A stretch of 64,000 bases of DNA from Humibacter sp049446075 (GTDB lineage: Bacteria > Actinomycetota > Actinomycetes > Actinomycetales > Microbacteriaceae), in assembly GCF_049446075.1 (NCBI RefSeq), contig NZ_JBMSEB010000001.1:1240001-1304000 (forward strand). The letters are read 5' to 3'. Positions 35,455 to 44,491 of the stretch are shown here, piece after piece. The stretch's first letter is position 1; every line of letters begins with the position of its first letter. A program made the translations under genes and the position numbers. The notes below the pieces were generated by a model. The model ran no database searches and was not told the origin of the DNA. It was given only the letters and a program-made list of their open reading frames with translations.

Positions 35455-36245
35455 CGCTCCTCGGCTCCCGGCAGCGGCTCAACGCAGAACCGGTCGGCGA
35501 GCGCCTCCGATCCACGCGCCAGCATCGTGACGTCGGCGGCGACCAACACGAAGCGCGCACCGGCATCCAGGTAGTGCTGCGCCATGTCGAGGTCGAACGC
35601 GTTGACGCCGACCGGACGCCCGGTGTGCGATCCGACGGCGATGACGTGCTCGACAGCGGAGACGATGTCAGCGTGCGTCTGCTGGCCGAGCAGGCCCATC
35701 GAAGCGGAGAGGTCGGCCGGGCCGACGAACAGTGCGTCGACACCCTCGACGGCGGCGATCGACTCCACGTTCTCCACGGCCGACACCGACTCGATCTGCA
35801 CGGTCAGCGAGACGTGCTCTGGCGCGTGAGCCAGATAGCGGTCGACCCGGTTCCACCGAGCGCTCCTGGCAAGGGAGCTGCCCACGCCGCGCACCCCACG
35901 GGGCGGGTAGTGCATGGCGCGCACGACTTGCTCCGCCTGCACCGCCGTGTCGACCATCGGCACGATGAGGTTCTGCGCGCCCAGGTCGAGGTACTGCTTG
36001 ATGAGCACGGTGTCGCCGAACGGAACGCGTACGAGTGGCGTCACCGGGTAGGCGGCGACCGCCTGAAGCTGCAGCTGGATGCTCGCGAGCGAGTTCGCGG
36101 AGTGCTCGCCGTCGATCAGCAGCAGGTCGAGACCGCTGCCCGCCGCTATCTCCGCGATGAGCGGGCTCGCCGAGACCACCCACATGCCCGCCAGCGGCCG
36201 CTCGGCCTGAGCGAGCACCTGCGGCAGCGTCGGCGGAAGCGTCAT
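35451..36245 (-). CDS. HpcH/HpaI-family 2-oxo-acid aldolase
   Basis: A 264-aa class II aldolase. The N-terminal IDGEHSANSLASIQLQLQAV contains the conserved EH pair. RVPFGDTVLIKQYLDLGAQN, VQIESVSAVENVESIAAVEG and DALFVGPADLSASMG provide the metal Glu/Asp and substrate-phosphate region seen in HpaI and RhmA. It would cleave a 4-hydroxy-2-oxo acid (for example 4-hydroxy-2-oxoheptanedioate or 2-keto-3-deoxy-L-rhamnonate) to pyruvate and an aldehyde. ATGA overlaps at both ends link it to the hydratase upstream and the RraA-type gene downstream. With the hydratase beside it, a meta-cleavage lower pathway is favoured. The nearby rhamnosidase leaves a rhamnonate route possible. Confidence 0.88.
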   Translation of the reverse strand: MTLPPTLPQVLAQAERPLAGMWVVSASPLIAEIAAGSGLDLLLIDGEHSANSLASIQLQLQAVAAYPVTPLVRVPFGDTVLIKQYLDLGAQNLIVPMVDTAVQAEQVVRAMHYPPRGVRGVGSSLARSARWNRVDRYLAHAPEHVSLTVQIESVSAVENVESIAAVEGVDALFVGPADLSASMGLLGQQTHADIVSAVEHVIAVGSHTGRPVGVNAFDLDMAQHYLDAGARFVLVAADVTMLARGSEALADRFCVEPLPGAEER

Positions 36246-37027
36246 TCGAACCGGCACGTCACCTCTCCCATCCCCCGGTAGACCGCCCGCACCTCGTCGC
36301 CGCGGTGCACCCACATTGGCCTGGTGAAGGACCCCGCGAGCACGAGCTCGCCTGCGGCCAGGCCGCCTCCGTGCCGCGCCAGCTTGCCGGCCAGCCACGC
36401 GACCCCGCGGGCCGGATGCCCGAGCACGCCTGCGGCGACGCCCGTCTCCTCGACCTCGCCGTTGCGCTCCAGCAGCGCGGCCACCCACGGCAGGTCCACC
36501 TCTGCGGGAGTCATGTGCACGTCGCCCACGACCATGGCGCCGAGGGCCGCGTTGTCCGCGATGGTGTCGACGATGGTGCGGCCCTCGAGCTCCAGGTGCG
36601 AGTTGAGGATCTCCAAGGCGGGCACGACGTAGTCGGTGGCGTCGAGAACGTCGTCGATGGAGCATCCTTCGCCGCTCAGCGGTTTGCTGAGGGCGAAGGC
36701 GAGTTCGACTTCGATGCGCACGTTGGAGAAGGCGTCGAACTCGACGGTGCAGCCGGACGGGAAGACCTGATCGTCGAAGATGACGCCGTAGTCGGGCTCG
36801 GTGATGCCCGTAGCGGCCTGCATGGCTTTGGAGGTGAGCCCGATCTTGTGACCGGCGACCTGGTGTCCCGCCTCGATGCGGCGCTTGGCCCACATGCTCT
36901 GCACGGCATATGAATCGTCGACCGTCATGCCCGGATCACGTACGGTCAGTCGCGGCAGGATGCTCCTCGCCCGGTGGGCGGCGAACAGCTCGTCGGCGAT
37001 CGCCGCGTGCCGCTCGGGCTCCATCAC
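36242..37027 (-). CDS. 2-oxo-alkenoate hydratase (HpaH/MhpD type)
   Basis: A 261-aa enzyme of the 2-keto-4-pentenoate / 2-oxohept-4-ene-1,7-dioate hydratase family. AGHKIGLTSKAMQAATGITE followed by PDYGVIFDD is diagnostic. EVELAFALSKPL carries the metal-binding Glu. VPALEILNSHLELEGRTIVD and DNAALGAMVVGD are also typical. It adds water to the oxo-dienoate produced by ring cleavage, giving the substrate for the adjacent HpaI aldolase. The start is GTG at 37027 or ATG at 37024; GAGGATG lies about ten bases upstream. A GntR/FadR-like palindrome at 37060-37071 sits in its promoter. Ring-cleavage dioxygenase and dehydrogenase genes of a full pathway are absent from the window. Confidence 0.88.
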   Translation of the reverse strand: MMEPERHAAIADELFAAHRARSILPRLTVRDPGMTVDDSYAVQSMWAKRRIEAGHQVAGHKIGLTSKAMQAATGITEPDYGVIFDDQVFPSGCTVEFDAFSNVRIEVELAFALSKPLSGEGCSIDDVLDATDYVVPALEILNSHLELEGRTIVDTIADNAALGAMVVGDVHMTPAEVDLPWVAALLERNGEVEETGVAAGVLGHPARGVAWLAGKLARHGGGLAAGELVLAGSFTRPMWVHRGDEVRAVYRGMGEVTCRFE

Positions 37028-37059
37028 AGTCGTACATCCTCGTCTTCCGCGTGCTCAAT

Positions 37060-37071
37060 ATCGTATACGAT
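37060..37071. promoter_or_regulatory. GntR/FadR-type palindromic operator
   Basis: ATCGTATACGAT is a perfect 12-bp palindrome fitting the TNGT-N-ACNA consensus of FadR-subfamily GntR regulators. It lies about 33 bases upstream of the hydratase start. No FadR-type regulator gene is in the window, so the regulator would be encoded elsewhere. Confidence 0.65.
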
Positions 37072-37126
37072 CCAGGGTTCGAGCTCGATGGCCCACAGCT
37101 CGCACGCGGCGGAAGCGCCGCAGGCG

Positions 37127-39772
37127 CTAGCAAGCCACGGGGGCCGCCCGTCGTCGTTCGACGGTGCGGCCGGGGCCGATCTCCACCGACTCGCCGCTTG
37201 GAAAGACCATCCGGCCCCTCGTGCGCGGCGGAAGCAGCACGTCGAGCTCCAACTCGTCGCCCTCCAGCCGCCATGACGCCTCGACGCGGCCGCGCTGCGA
37301 GTCGTAGTGCCCACGAGCGAAGCGGAGTCCGCCGCCCATGGCCGGCTGCATCACGACGTGCCGCCACGCGACGTCGTCCTCCGTCTGCCGCAGGCCGAGT
37401 ACGTGCGTGTGGAGAAACCTGACGACAGCGCCCTTGCTGTAGTGGTTGAGCGAGTCGTGGGCCCTACCGTCGTCGGTTACGCCGTCCCAGTCCTCCCAGA
37501 TCGTCGTCGCACCCCGATCGAGCATGCCTAGCCACGATGGAGACGTGCGCTGCAGGAGAACCGAATAGGCGACATCCGCGTGTCCCGTGTCGACGAGCAC
37601 GGGCAGCAGGTCGGCAGTGGACAGGAACCCGGTCGCGAGGTGGTCCCCCGCCAGGTGGATGAGCTCGATGAGCCGCTCCGCCGCCGCGGCCCGCAGCGTG
37701 ACCGGAACGAGTCCGAACGCCAGCGCCCGAACGTACGCTGCTTGCGTGTCGGCCCGGGTGCGCCCGCGCTCGTCGAGGAACTCACGCTGCCATGCATCCT
37801 TGATTCGTGAGGCGAGCTCGTCGTAGCGTGCCGCGTCAGCATCGCGACCCAGCAGCGCAGCTATGCGGCCGAGCCGCCCCGTGGACTGATAGAGGTATGC
37901 GGTCGCCACCTCGCTTTTGTCGGCGGTGAACCATCCGACCGGGTCCGCCTGCACGGGATTGACGGGCGCTCCGTCGGCCGCGCGCGGGGCCGGTTCCAGC
38001 CACTCGCCCCAGTGGAACGAGGCATCCCAGATGTACTGCTCATGGGCTGCCGGCTCCGGCGAGCGCTGGACACGAGACGGATGCCGTTGGGTGCGTGCCA
38101 CGGACAGGGCCCATTCGACCCAGCGGCGCATGGCATCCCAGTTCTCCGCGAGCACGGAGCTGTCGCCGTAGACCGTCCACATCGTCCACGGCACCGAGAC
38201 GATGGCGTCGCCCCAGCCCGCCGAGCCCGTCATCATCGCTATGCGCGAATCGAGGTGGTGTCTCACGCGGCGGCCATCCGGAGAGAAATTCGCGATGCGG
38301 CCGTCGTCGAGCTGATCGTCGCGCACGGACTGCAGCCATTTGCGGCTGAAGCCGAGCACGTCGTAGAGCCGGGCGGCCGTCGGCGCGAAGACCTGATAGT
38401 CGCCCGTCCAGCCCAGCCGCTCCCTGGTGGGGCAGTCTGTAGGCACGTCGACCGCGTTGCCACGGAAGCTCCAGTCGGCCACCTCGAGCAGCCGGTTCAG
38501 GTCGGGGTCGCTGCACTCGAACGAGCTCGTCGCGCGCAGGTCGGTGTGCACGACGCGCATGACGATGGCGTCGGCGTCCAGCCGGAGCGGGCCGTCGATG
38601 CGCCGCAGCCTGGCGTAGCGGAAGCCGTGCACCGTATGCCGCGGCTCGAAACGCTCCCCCACCCGGCCAGAGGAGACCACCTCGTCACGCTGCATGAAAG
38701 GCACAGGCGCCTTGCCGGGCTCTACAGCGTCGAGGTGCGAGAGGTCGAGGTCACCGCCAGGGCGGAGGTGCTCTCCGTAGTCGATCACCGTGCGCGAGCC
38801 GCGGGGACCGAGCTGCGTGAGCGAGATCCATCCGGACGCGTTCTGCCCGAAGTCGACGATGACCGTGCCGTCGTCGTGTTGCGTGACCGACTCGGCGGTG
38901 CGCGTCTCCACGACCCGCACGGGAGGCGCGGGCGACCAGCCGATGGACGGGAACGGGCCGTCAGCGTGCTCCGCCGCAAGCGCCTCCCCATCGCCAACCG
39001 TGAAGTCGGTCGTCTGACCGTCCATCAGGTCGGCGCGGACGATCGCGCTCGGCCGCGACTCCCATCCGTCGCCCGTTCGAACGACGCAGCTGCTTCCGTC
39101 TGCGGTCTCGAGGTGAAGCTCAGCACGCACCGCCAGGCGGTCACCCCAGTCTGCTGGAGCGCGAAATGCTCCCACCTGCCCGCGATACCAGCCGTCTGAC
39201 ACGACCAGCTCGAGGCGGTTCGCTCCCATCACGAGAAGCGATCCGACGTCGTGGGCCTGCGCGTAGACGGTGCGGTCGTAGGAGGTCGACCCGGGTGCAA
39301 GCTCGGTGGTTCCGACCCGCGTCCCGTTGACGAACGCCTCGTACACGCCGAGCGCCGTCGCGTACAGACGACCGCGTACGACCGCTGCGTCGAGCCGGAA
39401 CACCGTCGAGAGCACGTGTGCCGGCCGGTGCCCGGGCTGCGCCGGCTCTTCGACCGGCGAGATCCAGTCCGCACTCCAGTCATCGTTCAGAAGGCCCACC
39501 TCGAAGGAATGCCACGGCGACCACTCGCCCCCGACTACACGCACCCGCCAGCGCACGCTGCTACGACTGGGCAGCCGGCCCCACGGCCAGGCGACGAAGC
39601 ACGAGGTCGCTGCCTTGACCGCATGCTGCCGCAGACCGTCGACCTCCGACTCCAGCTCGAACTCGTCCGCTTCGACTTGTGAGCTCCAGGAGAGCCGCGG
39701 CGAGGCATCCGTGACGGGGAACCCGTCCCCGCCGGCATCGATTGTCAGTAGATGGGGCGCTGTGCTCGGCAT
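37127..39772 (-). CDS. GH78 alpha-L-rhamnosidase
   Basis: An 881-aa cytoplasmic enzyme (no signal peptide) of family GH78. N-terminal beta-domains (LSWSSQVEADEFELE, GVYEAFVNGTRVGTTELAPG) precede the (alpha/alpha)6 catalytic domain, which starts near SFECSDPDLNRLLEVADWSF. DVPTDCPTRERLGWTGDYQ carries the conserved acidic catalytic residues of GH78. SLNHYSKGAVVRFLHTHVLG is a typical late motif. ATG at 39772 is chosen over codons upstream because TAGGAGCG lies 8 bases before it. It releases terminal L-rhamnose from plant glycosides. It is divergent from the GH1-uidA pair across a TetR-box, so the two arms are probably co-regulated. Confidence 0.92.
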   Translation of the reverse strand: MPSTAPHLLTIDAGGDGFPVTDASPRLSWSSQVEADEFELESEVDGLRQHAVKAATSCFVAWPWGRLPSRSSVRWRVRVVGGEWSPWHSFEVGLLNDDWSADWISPVEEPAQPGHRPAHVLSTVFRLDAAVVRGRLYATALGVYEAFVNGTRVGTTELAPGSTSYDRTVYAQAHDVGSLLVMGANRLELVVSDGWYRGQVGAFRAPADWGDRLAVRAELHLETADGSSCVVRTGDGWESRPSAIVRADLMDGQTTDFTVGDGEALAAEHADGPFPSIGWSPAPPVRVVETRTAESVTQHDDGTVIVDFGQNASGWISLTQLGPRGSRTVIDYGEHLRPGGDLDLSHLDAVEPGKAPVPFMQRDEVVSSGRVGERFEPRHTVHGFRYARLRRIDGPLRLDADAIVMRVVHTDLRATSSFECSDPDLNRLLEVADWSFRGNAVDVPTDCPTRERLGWTGDYQVFAPTAARLYDVLGFSRKWLQSVRDDQLDDGRIANFSPDGRRVRHHLDSRIAMMTGSAGWGDAIVSVPWTMWTVYGDSSVLAENWDAMRRWVEWALSVARTQRHPSRVQRSPEPAAHEQYIWDASFHWGEWLEPAPRAADGAPVNPVQADPVGWFTADKSEVATAYLYQSTGRLGRIAALLGRDADAARYDELASRIKDAWQREFLDERGRTRADTQAAYVRALAFGLVPVTLRAAAAERLIELIHLAGDHLATGFLSTADLLPVLVDTGHADVAYSVLLQRTSPSWLGMLDRGATTIWEDWDGVTDDGRAHDSLNHYSKGAVVRFLHTHVLGLRQTEDDVAWRHVVMQPAMGGGLRFARGHYDSQRGRVEASWRLEGDELELDVLLPPRTRGRMVFPSGESVEIGPGRTVERRRAAPVAC

Positions 39773-39805
39773 GGGCACGCTCCTAACGCGTCGTCGTCGA
39801 CTCAC

Positions 39806-39834
39806 GAAAATAGTATTGCGTATCTAAATTCATG
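39806..39834. promoter_or_regulatory. TetR-box 1 (rhamnosidase / GH1 divergent promoter)
   Basis: The 29-base AT-rich segment starts GAAAATAGTATTGCG and ends AAATTCATG. It matches TetR-box 2 (44440-44468, opposite strand) in 23 of 29 positions. It lies 34 bases from the rhamnosidase ATG and 75 from the GH1 ATG, where a repressor could shut off both genes. Confidence 0.7.
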
Positions 39835-39908
39835 TTAGTGTCGCCACACCCGGATTCCTTTCGGCCGACCGAGTCCTTCGGCGCGGCCAGACGACTCGAG
39901 GATGTGCG

Positions 39909-41150
39909 ATGACGAGCTTTCCCGACGGCTTTCTCTGGGGTGCTGCCACCGCGCCGCACCAGATCGAGGGCAACAATCTGGGCAGCGACTGGTGGGCGCA
40001 GGAGCAGGTCACGCCTGGCATGGAGCTCTCGGGCGACGCATGCGACAGCTACCACCGTTACCGGGAAGACATCGACCTGCTCGCCGACGCCGGGTTGACC
40101 TCCTACCGCTTCGGCATCGAGTGGGCGCGCATCGAACCGATACCCGGCCGCTTCTCGAACGCGGAGCTGGCGCACTATCGGCGAATGATCGAGGCCTGTC
40201 TCGAGCGTGGCCTAACGCCCGTCGTCACGCTGCAGCACTTCACCACACCGCTGTGGTTCGCACAGGCCGGGGGCTGGATGGCCCCGGACGCCGGTGATGC
40301 GTTCGTGCGGTTCGTGACGAAGGCGTGCAGCATTCTCGGCGGAGTCGAGTGGGTCGCCACGATGAACGAGCCGAACATGCAGGCCGCCATCATCACGGCG
40401 ATGCGGCGCATGCAGGCGCAGCAGGGCGACCGTTGGCAGAGCCCGACGGTGGATGCCGTCGGCGACTCGAACGTGAGCGACCAGGACCGCGAGCAACGGG
40501 CTCGCAACGAGTTCCTCGCCTACGCCGATCCCGCCATCGGAGCCGTGCTCGTCGACATCCATCACGGCGCTCGAGACGCCGTGCGTGCGAACAGCGACGC
40601 GAAGGTGGGCTGGACGATCGCGGCCGGTGCCCTGACGGCCGCACCGGGCGGCGAGAAGAAGCTGGAAGAGATCCGGTACGGCAAAGAGGATCTGTTCTGG
40701 GAGGGCGCGAGAGACGACGACTGGGTCGGCGTGCAGTGCTACACGAGCCAACAGGTTGACGAGCACGGACTCGTGCCGCATCCGCAACGCCCGGACAACA
40801 CCCTCGTCGGCACGGCGTTCCGGCCAGACTCGCTCGGCATGGCCGTGCGCCATGCCGCCGAGGTGACCGGGGGCGTGCCGATCCTGGTCACCGAGAACGG
40901 CATCGCCACGGCCGACGACGAGCAGCGGATCCGCTATACGCACGAGGCGCTCCGCGGGCTGCACGACGCGATGGCCGACGGCATCGACGTGCGCGGGTAC
41001 CTGCACTGGAGCCTGCTCGACAACTTCGAGTGGGGTCACTGGGAGCCGACGTTCGGACTCGTGGCCGTGGATCGCGAGACATTCGTACGCTCACCGAAGC
41101 CGAGCCTGAACTGGCTGGGCGCGGTCGCCACGCGCAACGCCCTGAACTGA
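39909..41150 (+). CDS. GH1 beta-glycosidase
   Basis: A 413-aa family GH1 enzyme. FLWGAATAPHQIEGNN is the N-terminal family signature. TMNEPN (about residue 154) provides the acid/base Glu, and VTENGIAT (about residue 328) provides the nucleophile Glu. LHWSLLDNFEWGHWEPTFGL is the expected aglycone/substrate-binding end. There is no signal peptide, so it acts on imported glycosides. GAGGAT lies upstream of the ATG. It is 22 bases ahead of uidA in a two-gene operon. Whether it prefers beta-glucosides or beta-galactosides cannot be read from sequence; the family covers both. Confidence 0.93.
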   Translation: MTSFPDGFLWGAATAPHQIEGNNLGSDWWAQEQVTPGMELSGDACDSYHRYREDIDLLADAGLTSYRFGIEWARIEPIPGRFSNAELAHYRRMIEACLERGLTPVVTLQHFTTPLWFAQAGGWMAPDAGDAFVRFVTKACSILGGVEWVATMNEPNMQAAIITAMRRMQAQQGDRWQSPTVDAVGDSNVSDQDREQRARNEFLAYADPAIGAVLVDIHHGARDAVRANSDAKVGWTIAAGALTAAPGGEKKLEEIRYGKEDLFWEGARDDDWVGVQCYTSQQVDEHGLVPHPQRPDNTLVGTAFRPDSLGMAVRHAAEVTGGVPILVTENGIATADDEQRIRYTHEALRGLHDAMADGIDVRGYLHWSLLDNFEWGHWEPTFGLVAVDRETFVRSPKPSLNWLGAVATRNALN

Positions 41151-41171
41151 CGAACCGCCCTGGGAGGGTCC

Positions 41172-42986
41172 ATGCTGAAACCGAAGCCCACTCCGACCCG
41201 CGAACTGGTCAATCTGGACGGCGTCTGGCTGTTCGGCATCGACACCCAGGTAGGGGAATCGCCCTGGCGGGATCGGCTCTCGACACGGCTCGAGGCGGCG
41301 GTGCCCGCCAGCTACAACGATCTGTTCACCGACCCTGAGATAAGAGACCACGTCGGTTGGGTCTACTACCAGCGGCCGGTGCGCGTTCCCCGCGGCTGGT
41401 CAGGCGAACGGGTCTTCCTACGTTTCGACGCCGCGACTCACGCGGCACGCGTCTACGTCGACGACGTCTTCGTCGGTGAACATGTCGGCGGATACACACC
41501 CTTCGACATCGACGTCACCGACCACGTGCGCCCTGGCGACGAGTTCCGGCTCACGGTCGCGGTGAGCGGAGAGCTGAGCAACGAGACCATTCCCCCCGGA
41601 AAGATCGAGGTGGGACTCGACGGGCGCCGCAGGCAGACGTACTTCCACGACTTCTACAACTACGCAGGTCTGGCGCGCTCGGTATGGCTGCACAGCCGAC
41701 CCAGGCTGAGCATCGACGACATCGTCGTCGTGACCGACCGCGACGGCACGACCGGTGTCGTCGACTACCGCGTCGACGCGCCAGAGGGCCTCGACGTGCG
41801 AGTGCGGCTCACGGATGCCTCGGGCGGGCCGGTTGCGCGATCCGACGGTCGTTCGGGAAGGATGCTCGTTCCGGACGCCGTGCTGTGGCAGCCTGGCGCC
41901 GCCTACCTCTACGAACTCGCGGTCGAGCTGGTGGACCCGGCGATCACCGAGGGCACACAGGTGACCGACAGTTACTCGCTGGCCGTGGGCATCCGCACCG
42001 TCGAAGTGCGCGGCCACGAGTTCCTCATCAACGGGGAAGCGTTCTACTTCACTGGCTTCGGCAAGCACGAGGACTCTCCAGTGCGCGGCAAGGGGCACGA
42101 CGACGCCTACCTCGTGCACGACTTCCAGCTGCTGGAATGGACGGGCGCGAACTCGTTCCGCACCTCGCACTACCCCTACGCCGAAGAGGTGCTGGAATTC
42201 GCCGACCGGCACGGCATCGTCGTGATCGACGAGACCGCAGCGGTCGGCCTGAACATGGGCGTGGTCGGGGGCATGACGGGCACACCGCCCTTCCCCACCT
42301 TCTCCGAACAGTACGCAGGTGCGCACACGCAGGCGGCCCACGCGCAGCACCTGCGCGAGCTGATCGAGCGAGACCGCAATCATCCGTCCGTGGTGATGTG
42401 GTGCATCGCGAACGAGCCAGCATCGAACGAGGAGGGCGCGCGCGAGTACTTCCAGCCGCTCGTCACGCTCGCCAGGCAGCTGGACCCCACTCGCCCGCTC
42501 ACCTATGCCGTCGTGATGTTCGCTACGTATCAGAACGACCGGATCGTGGACCTGTTCGACGTCGTCAGTCTGAACAGGTACTACGGGTGGTACATCGCCA
42601 CAGGCGATCTCGCCACGGCCGAGCGCTACCTGCATGGCGACATCGCCGGGTGGATCGAGCGCACGGGCAAGCCGATCATGATGACCGAGTATGGCGCCGA
42701 CACCCAGCCTGGCGTCCACTCGGTCTGGGATGCCGCGTGGACCGAGGAGTACCAGACCGCGTACCTCGAGATGAACCACCGCGTCTTCGACCGCTTTCCG
42801 CAGTTCGTCGGCGAGCAAGTCTGGAACTTCGCCGACTTCGCCACAGGCAACGGCATCCACCGCGTCGAGGGCAACAAGAAGGGCGTCTTCACGCGCGACC
42901 GCAAGCCGAAGGCTGCTGCCCACTATCTGCGCGGGCGCTGGCTCGGTCTTCAGGGCCGCAAGCCCGGTGCCGGCGAGCACGACTGA
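41172..42986 (+). CDS. uidA: GH2 beta-glucuronidase
   Basis: A 604-aa GH2 enzyme with sugar-binding, immunoglobulin-like and TIM-barrel domains. NSFRTSHYPYAEEVLEFADRHG is the GH2 signature 1 region. MWCIANEPAS contains the acid/base Glu (about residue 417). MMTEYGADT provides the nucleophile Glu (about residue 506). The C-terminal GNKKGVFTRDRKPK contains the Asn-x-Lys motif that contacts the glucuronate carboxylate and separates beta-glucuronidases from beta-galactosidases. GGGAGGG precedes the ATG. It is co-transcribed with GH1, and its stop codon lies inside the terminator stem shared with the convergent transporter gene. It hydrolyses imported glucuronides. Confidence 0.93.
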   Translation: MLKPKPTPTRELVNLDGVWLFGIDTQVGESPWRDRLSTRLEAAVPASYNDLFTDPEIRDHVGWVYYQRPVRVPRGWSGERVFLRFDAATHAARVYVDDVFVGEHVGGYTPFDIDVTDHVRPGDEFRLTVAVSGELSNETIPPGKIEVGLDGRRRQTYFHDFYNYAGLARSVWLHSRPRLSIDDIVVVTDRDGTTGVVDYRVDAPEGLDVRVRLTDASGGPVARSDGRSGRMLVPDAVLWQPGAAYLYELAVELVDPAITEGTQVTDSYSLAVGIRTVEVRGHEFLINGEAFYFTGFGKHEDSPVRGKGHDDAYLVHDFQLLEWTGANSFRTSHYPYAEEVLEFADRHGIVVIDETAAVGLNMGVVGGMTGTPPFPTFSEQYAGAHTQAAHAQHLRELIERDRNHPSVVMWCIANEPASNEEGAREYFQPLVTLARQLDPTRPLTYAVVMFATYQNDRIVDLFDVVSLNRYYGWYIATGDLATAERYLHGDIAGWIERTGKPIMMTEYGADTQPGVHSVWDAAWTEEYQTAYLEMNHRVFDRFPQFVGEQVWNFADFATGNGIHRVEGNKKGVFTRDRKPKAAAHYLRGRWLGLQGRKPGAGEHD

Positions 42987-43021
42987 GGTCGGCATCCCCT
43001 ACTGCAGGATGCCGACCTCAG
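42983..43021. terminator. bidirectional terminator between uidA and the transporter gene
   Basis: CTGAGGTCGGCATCC (42983-42997) pairs perfectly with 43007-43021 around a 9-nt loop. The 15-bp stem begins at the uidA stop codon and ends 10 bases before the stop of the convergent transporter gene. Confidence 0.8.
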
Positions 43022-43030
43022 GCGACGCTT

Positions 43031-44374
43031 CTACCGAACGCTCTTGACGGGAAGCACCAGCAGCCCTCCTGCCAGAGCCAGCACGGCGGCGGCGATGTAG
43101 ACGAACTGATACTGGCCACCTGCGAGCAAGACCAGGAGGCCGGCGACCACGGGCGCGATGGCCTTCGGAATCTCGTTGGCAAGGGCGTTGATGGCCAGGA
43201 ATCGCCCAGGCGTGATGCGGTCGGGCAGCACGTCGAGCGCGAGCGCCTGATCGACCGCGCCGAAGATTCCGGTGCCAAGCGCGAACACGAGGCCGCCGAT
43301 GATGTACTGCACCGGAGAGGCAGTTGTCGCGATGATGACAAGCCCGGCTGCGAGTACGAAACCGGCGATCACCACGAGCAGACGGCGCCTGCGGATCTTG
43401 TCGGAGAGGAACCCGCTGCCCAGTGCCCCGACCATGGTCATCAGGATGCCGATTCCACCGGAGGCCGCGATGAGCCCGGCGACCGCGGCCTGGCTGAGGT
43501 GCAGTCGCTCGCCCAGGAAGTAGACGGTATAGATCGACGTGAGGTAGAGCGCGACGAACGTGGCGGCTTTGCTGATCCACACCCATCCGAAGTCGGGATG
43601 CCTGCGCGGGTTGAAGACCATGCGTGCGAAGATCCCGCCGATGCTCACCCGCTCGAAGGATGCGCCTCGCGTCGATGGGTCTTTCATGCGGACGATGAAC
43701 GCGATGCTGCCGAGCAGTGCGAGAGCGCCGGGCACGAAGAACAACATGAACGGCATGTGCACGAGGGCTCCGGAGAGCAGGATGCCCGCGATCGGACCGA
43801 TCTGCACGATGGCGCCGTTGATGCCTGAGACCTTGCCTCGCTGGTTCTCGGGGAGCGAGTCGCCGAAGTGGATGATCACCATCGACGACGCTGCGGTGAG
43901 CCCCAGGTATCCGATCGTCCACCCGACGATGACCAGCGGGATCCCAGGGGCCACGCCGATCACCGTCAGCCCGATGAGGCCGGCGATCAGCCCACCGATC
44001 ATCCACGGCCGTCGTCTGCCCAGTCTGGATCGCGTGCGGTCGCTGAGGATGCCCACGATCGGGTTGACCAGGATGATCGCGATGGCCGGAATCGTCAGCA
44101 CGAGCGCGAGCATCGTGTTCTTGTCGGCAGGAGCCATGGCCTGCACACGAACCGCGAGCGAGTAGGTGCTGGGCGCGAGCTGCGCGATCGACATGACGAA
44201 CTGCGCAAGGAACAGCAGTGCGAGATAGCCGGTACCCCAGCGAGCAACGGGTGGGAGATCAAGCGACGGTCCGGATGTCCGGCGTGCTCCCGCCACCGCC
44301 TCGGCGGCCCGCTCGTTGGCCGTCGCTAGGTCACCTGGGACTGATGCTGTCTGATCGGGTTCGGATGACGACAT
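43031..44374 (-). CDS. MFS/GPH-type glycoside transporter
   Basis: A 447-aa protein with 12 predicted membrane segments. The cytoplasmic loop 2-3 motif DRTRSRLGRRRPWMIGG is characteristic of glycoside-pentoside-hexuronide and related sugar cation symporters. GGIGILMTMVGALGSGFLSDK is the repeat in the second half. ATG at 44374 has TGGAG 8 bases upstream; the longer frame would run across the operator. It is divergent from the TetR gene over TetR-box 2 and convergent with uidA. It probably imports glucuronide- or rhamnoside-bearing compounds for the cytoplasmic GH78, GH1 and GH2 enzymes. Confidence 0.88.
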   Translation of the reverse strand: MSSSEPDQTASVPGDLATANERAAEAVAGARRTSGPSLDLPPVARWGTGYLALLFLAQFVMSIAQLAPSTYSLAVRVQAMAPADKNTMLALVLTIPAIAIILVNPIVGILSDRTRSRLGRRRPWMIGGLIAGLIGLTVIGVAPGIPLVIVGWTIGYLGLTAASSMVIIHFGDSLPENQRGKVSGINGAIVQIGPIAGILLSGALVHMPFMLFFVPGALALLGSIAFIVRMKDPSTRGASFERVSIGGIFARMVFNPRRHPDFGWVWISKAATFVALYLTSIYTVYFLGERLHLSQAAVAGLIAASGGIGILMTMVGALGSGFLSDKIRRRRLLVVIAGFVLAAGLVIIATTASPVQYIIGGLVFALGTGIFGAVDQALALDVLPDRITPGRFLAINALANEIPKAIAPVVAGLLVLLAGGQYQFVYIAAAVLALAGGLLVLPVKSVR

Positions 44375-44439
44375 CGAAAAACTCCATTGTTTTGGGTGAT
44401 GAACGACACGAGAACAGGCGCCGTTGTGCACACACTATA

Positions 44440-44468
44440 CGTGAATCTCGAATCGCAACACTATTTTC
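44440..44468. promoter_or_regulatory. TetR-box 2 (transporter / tetR divergent promoter)
   Basis: Read on the minus strand it starts GAAAATAGTGTTGCGATTCG and ends GATTCACG. It is 23/29 identical to TetR-box 1 and shares AAAATAGTGT with box 3. It lies 66 bases upstream of the transporter start and 24 upstream of the regulator start, as expected for an autoregulated TetR repressor. Confidence 0.75.
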
Positions 44469-44491
44469 ATCGCGGCGACTATCGTGGCAGC

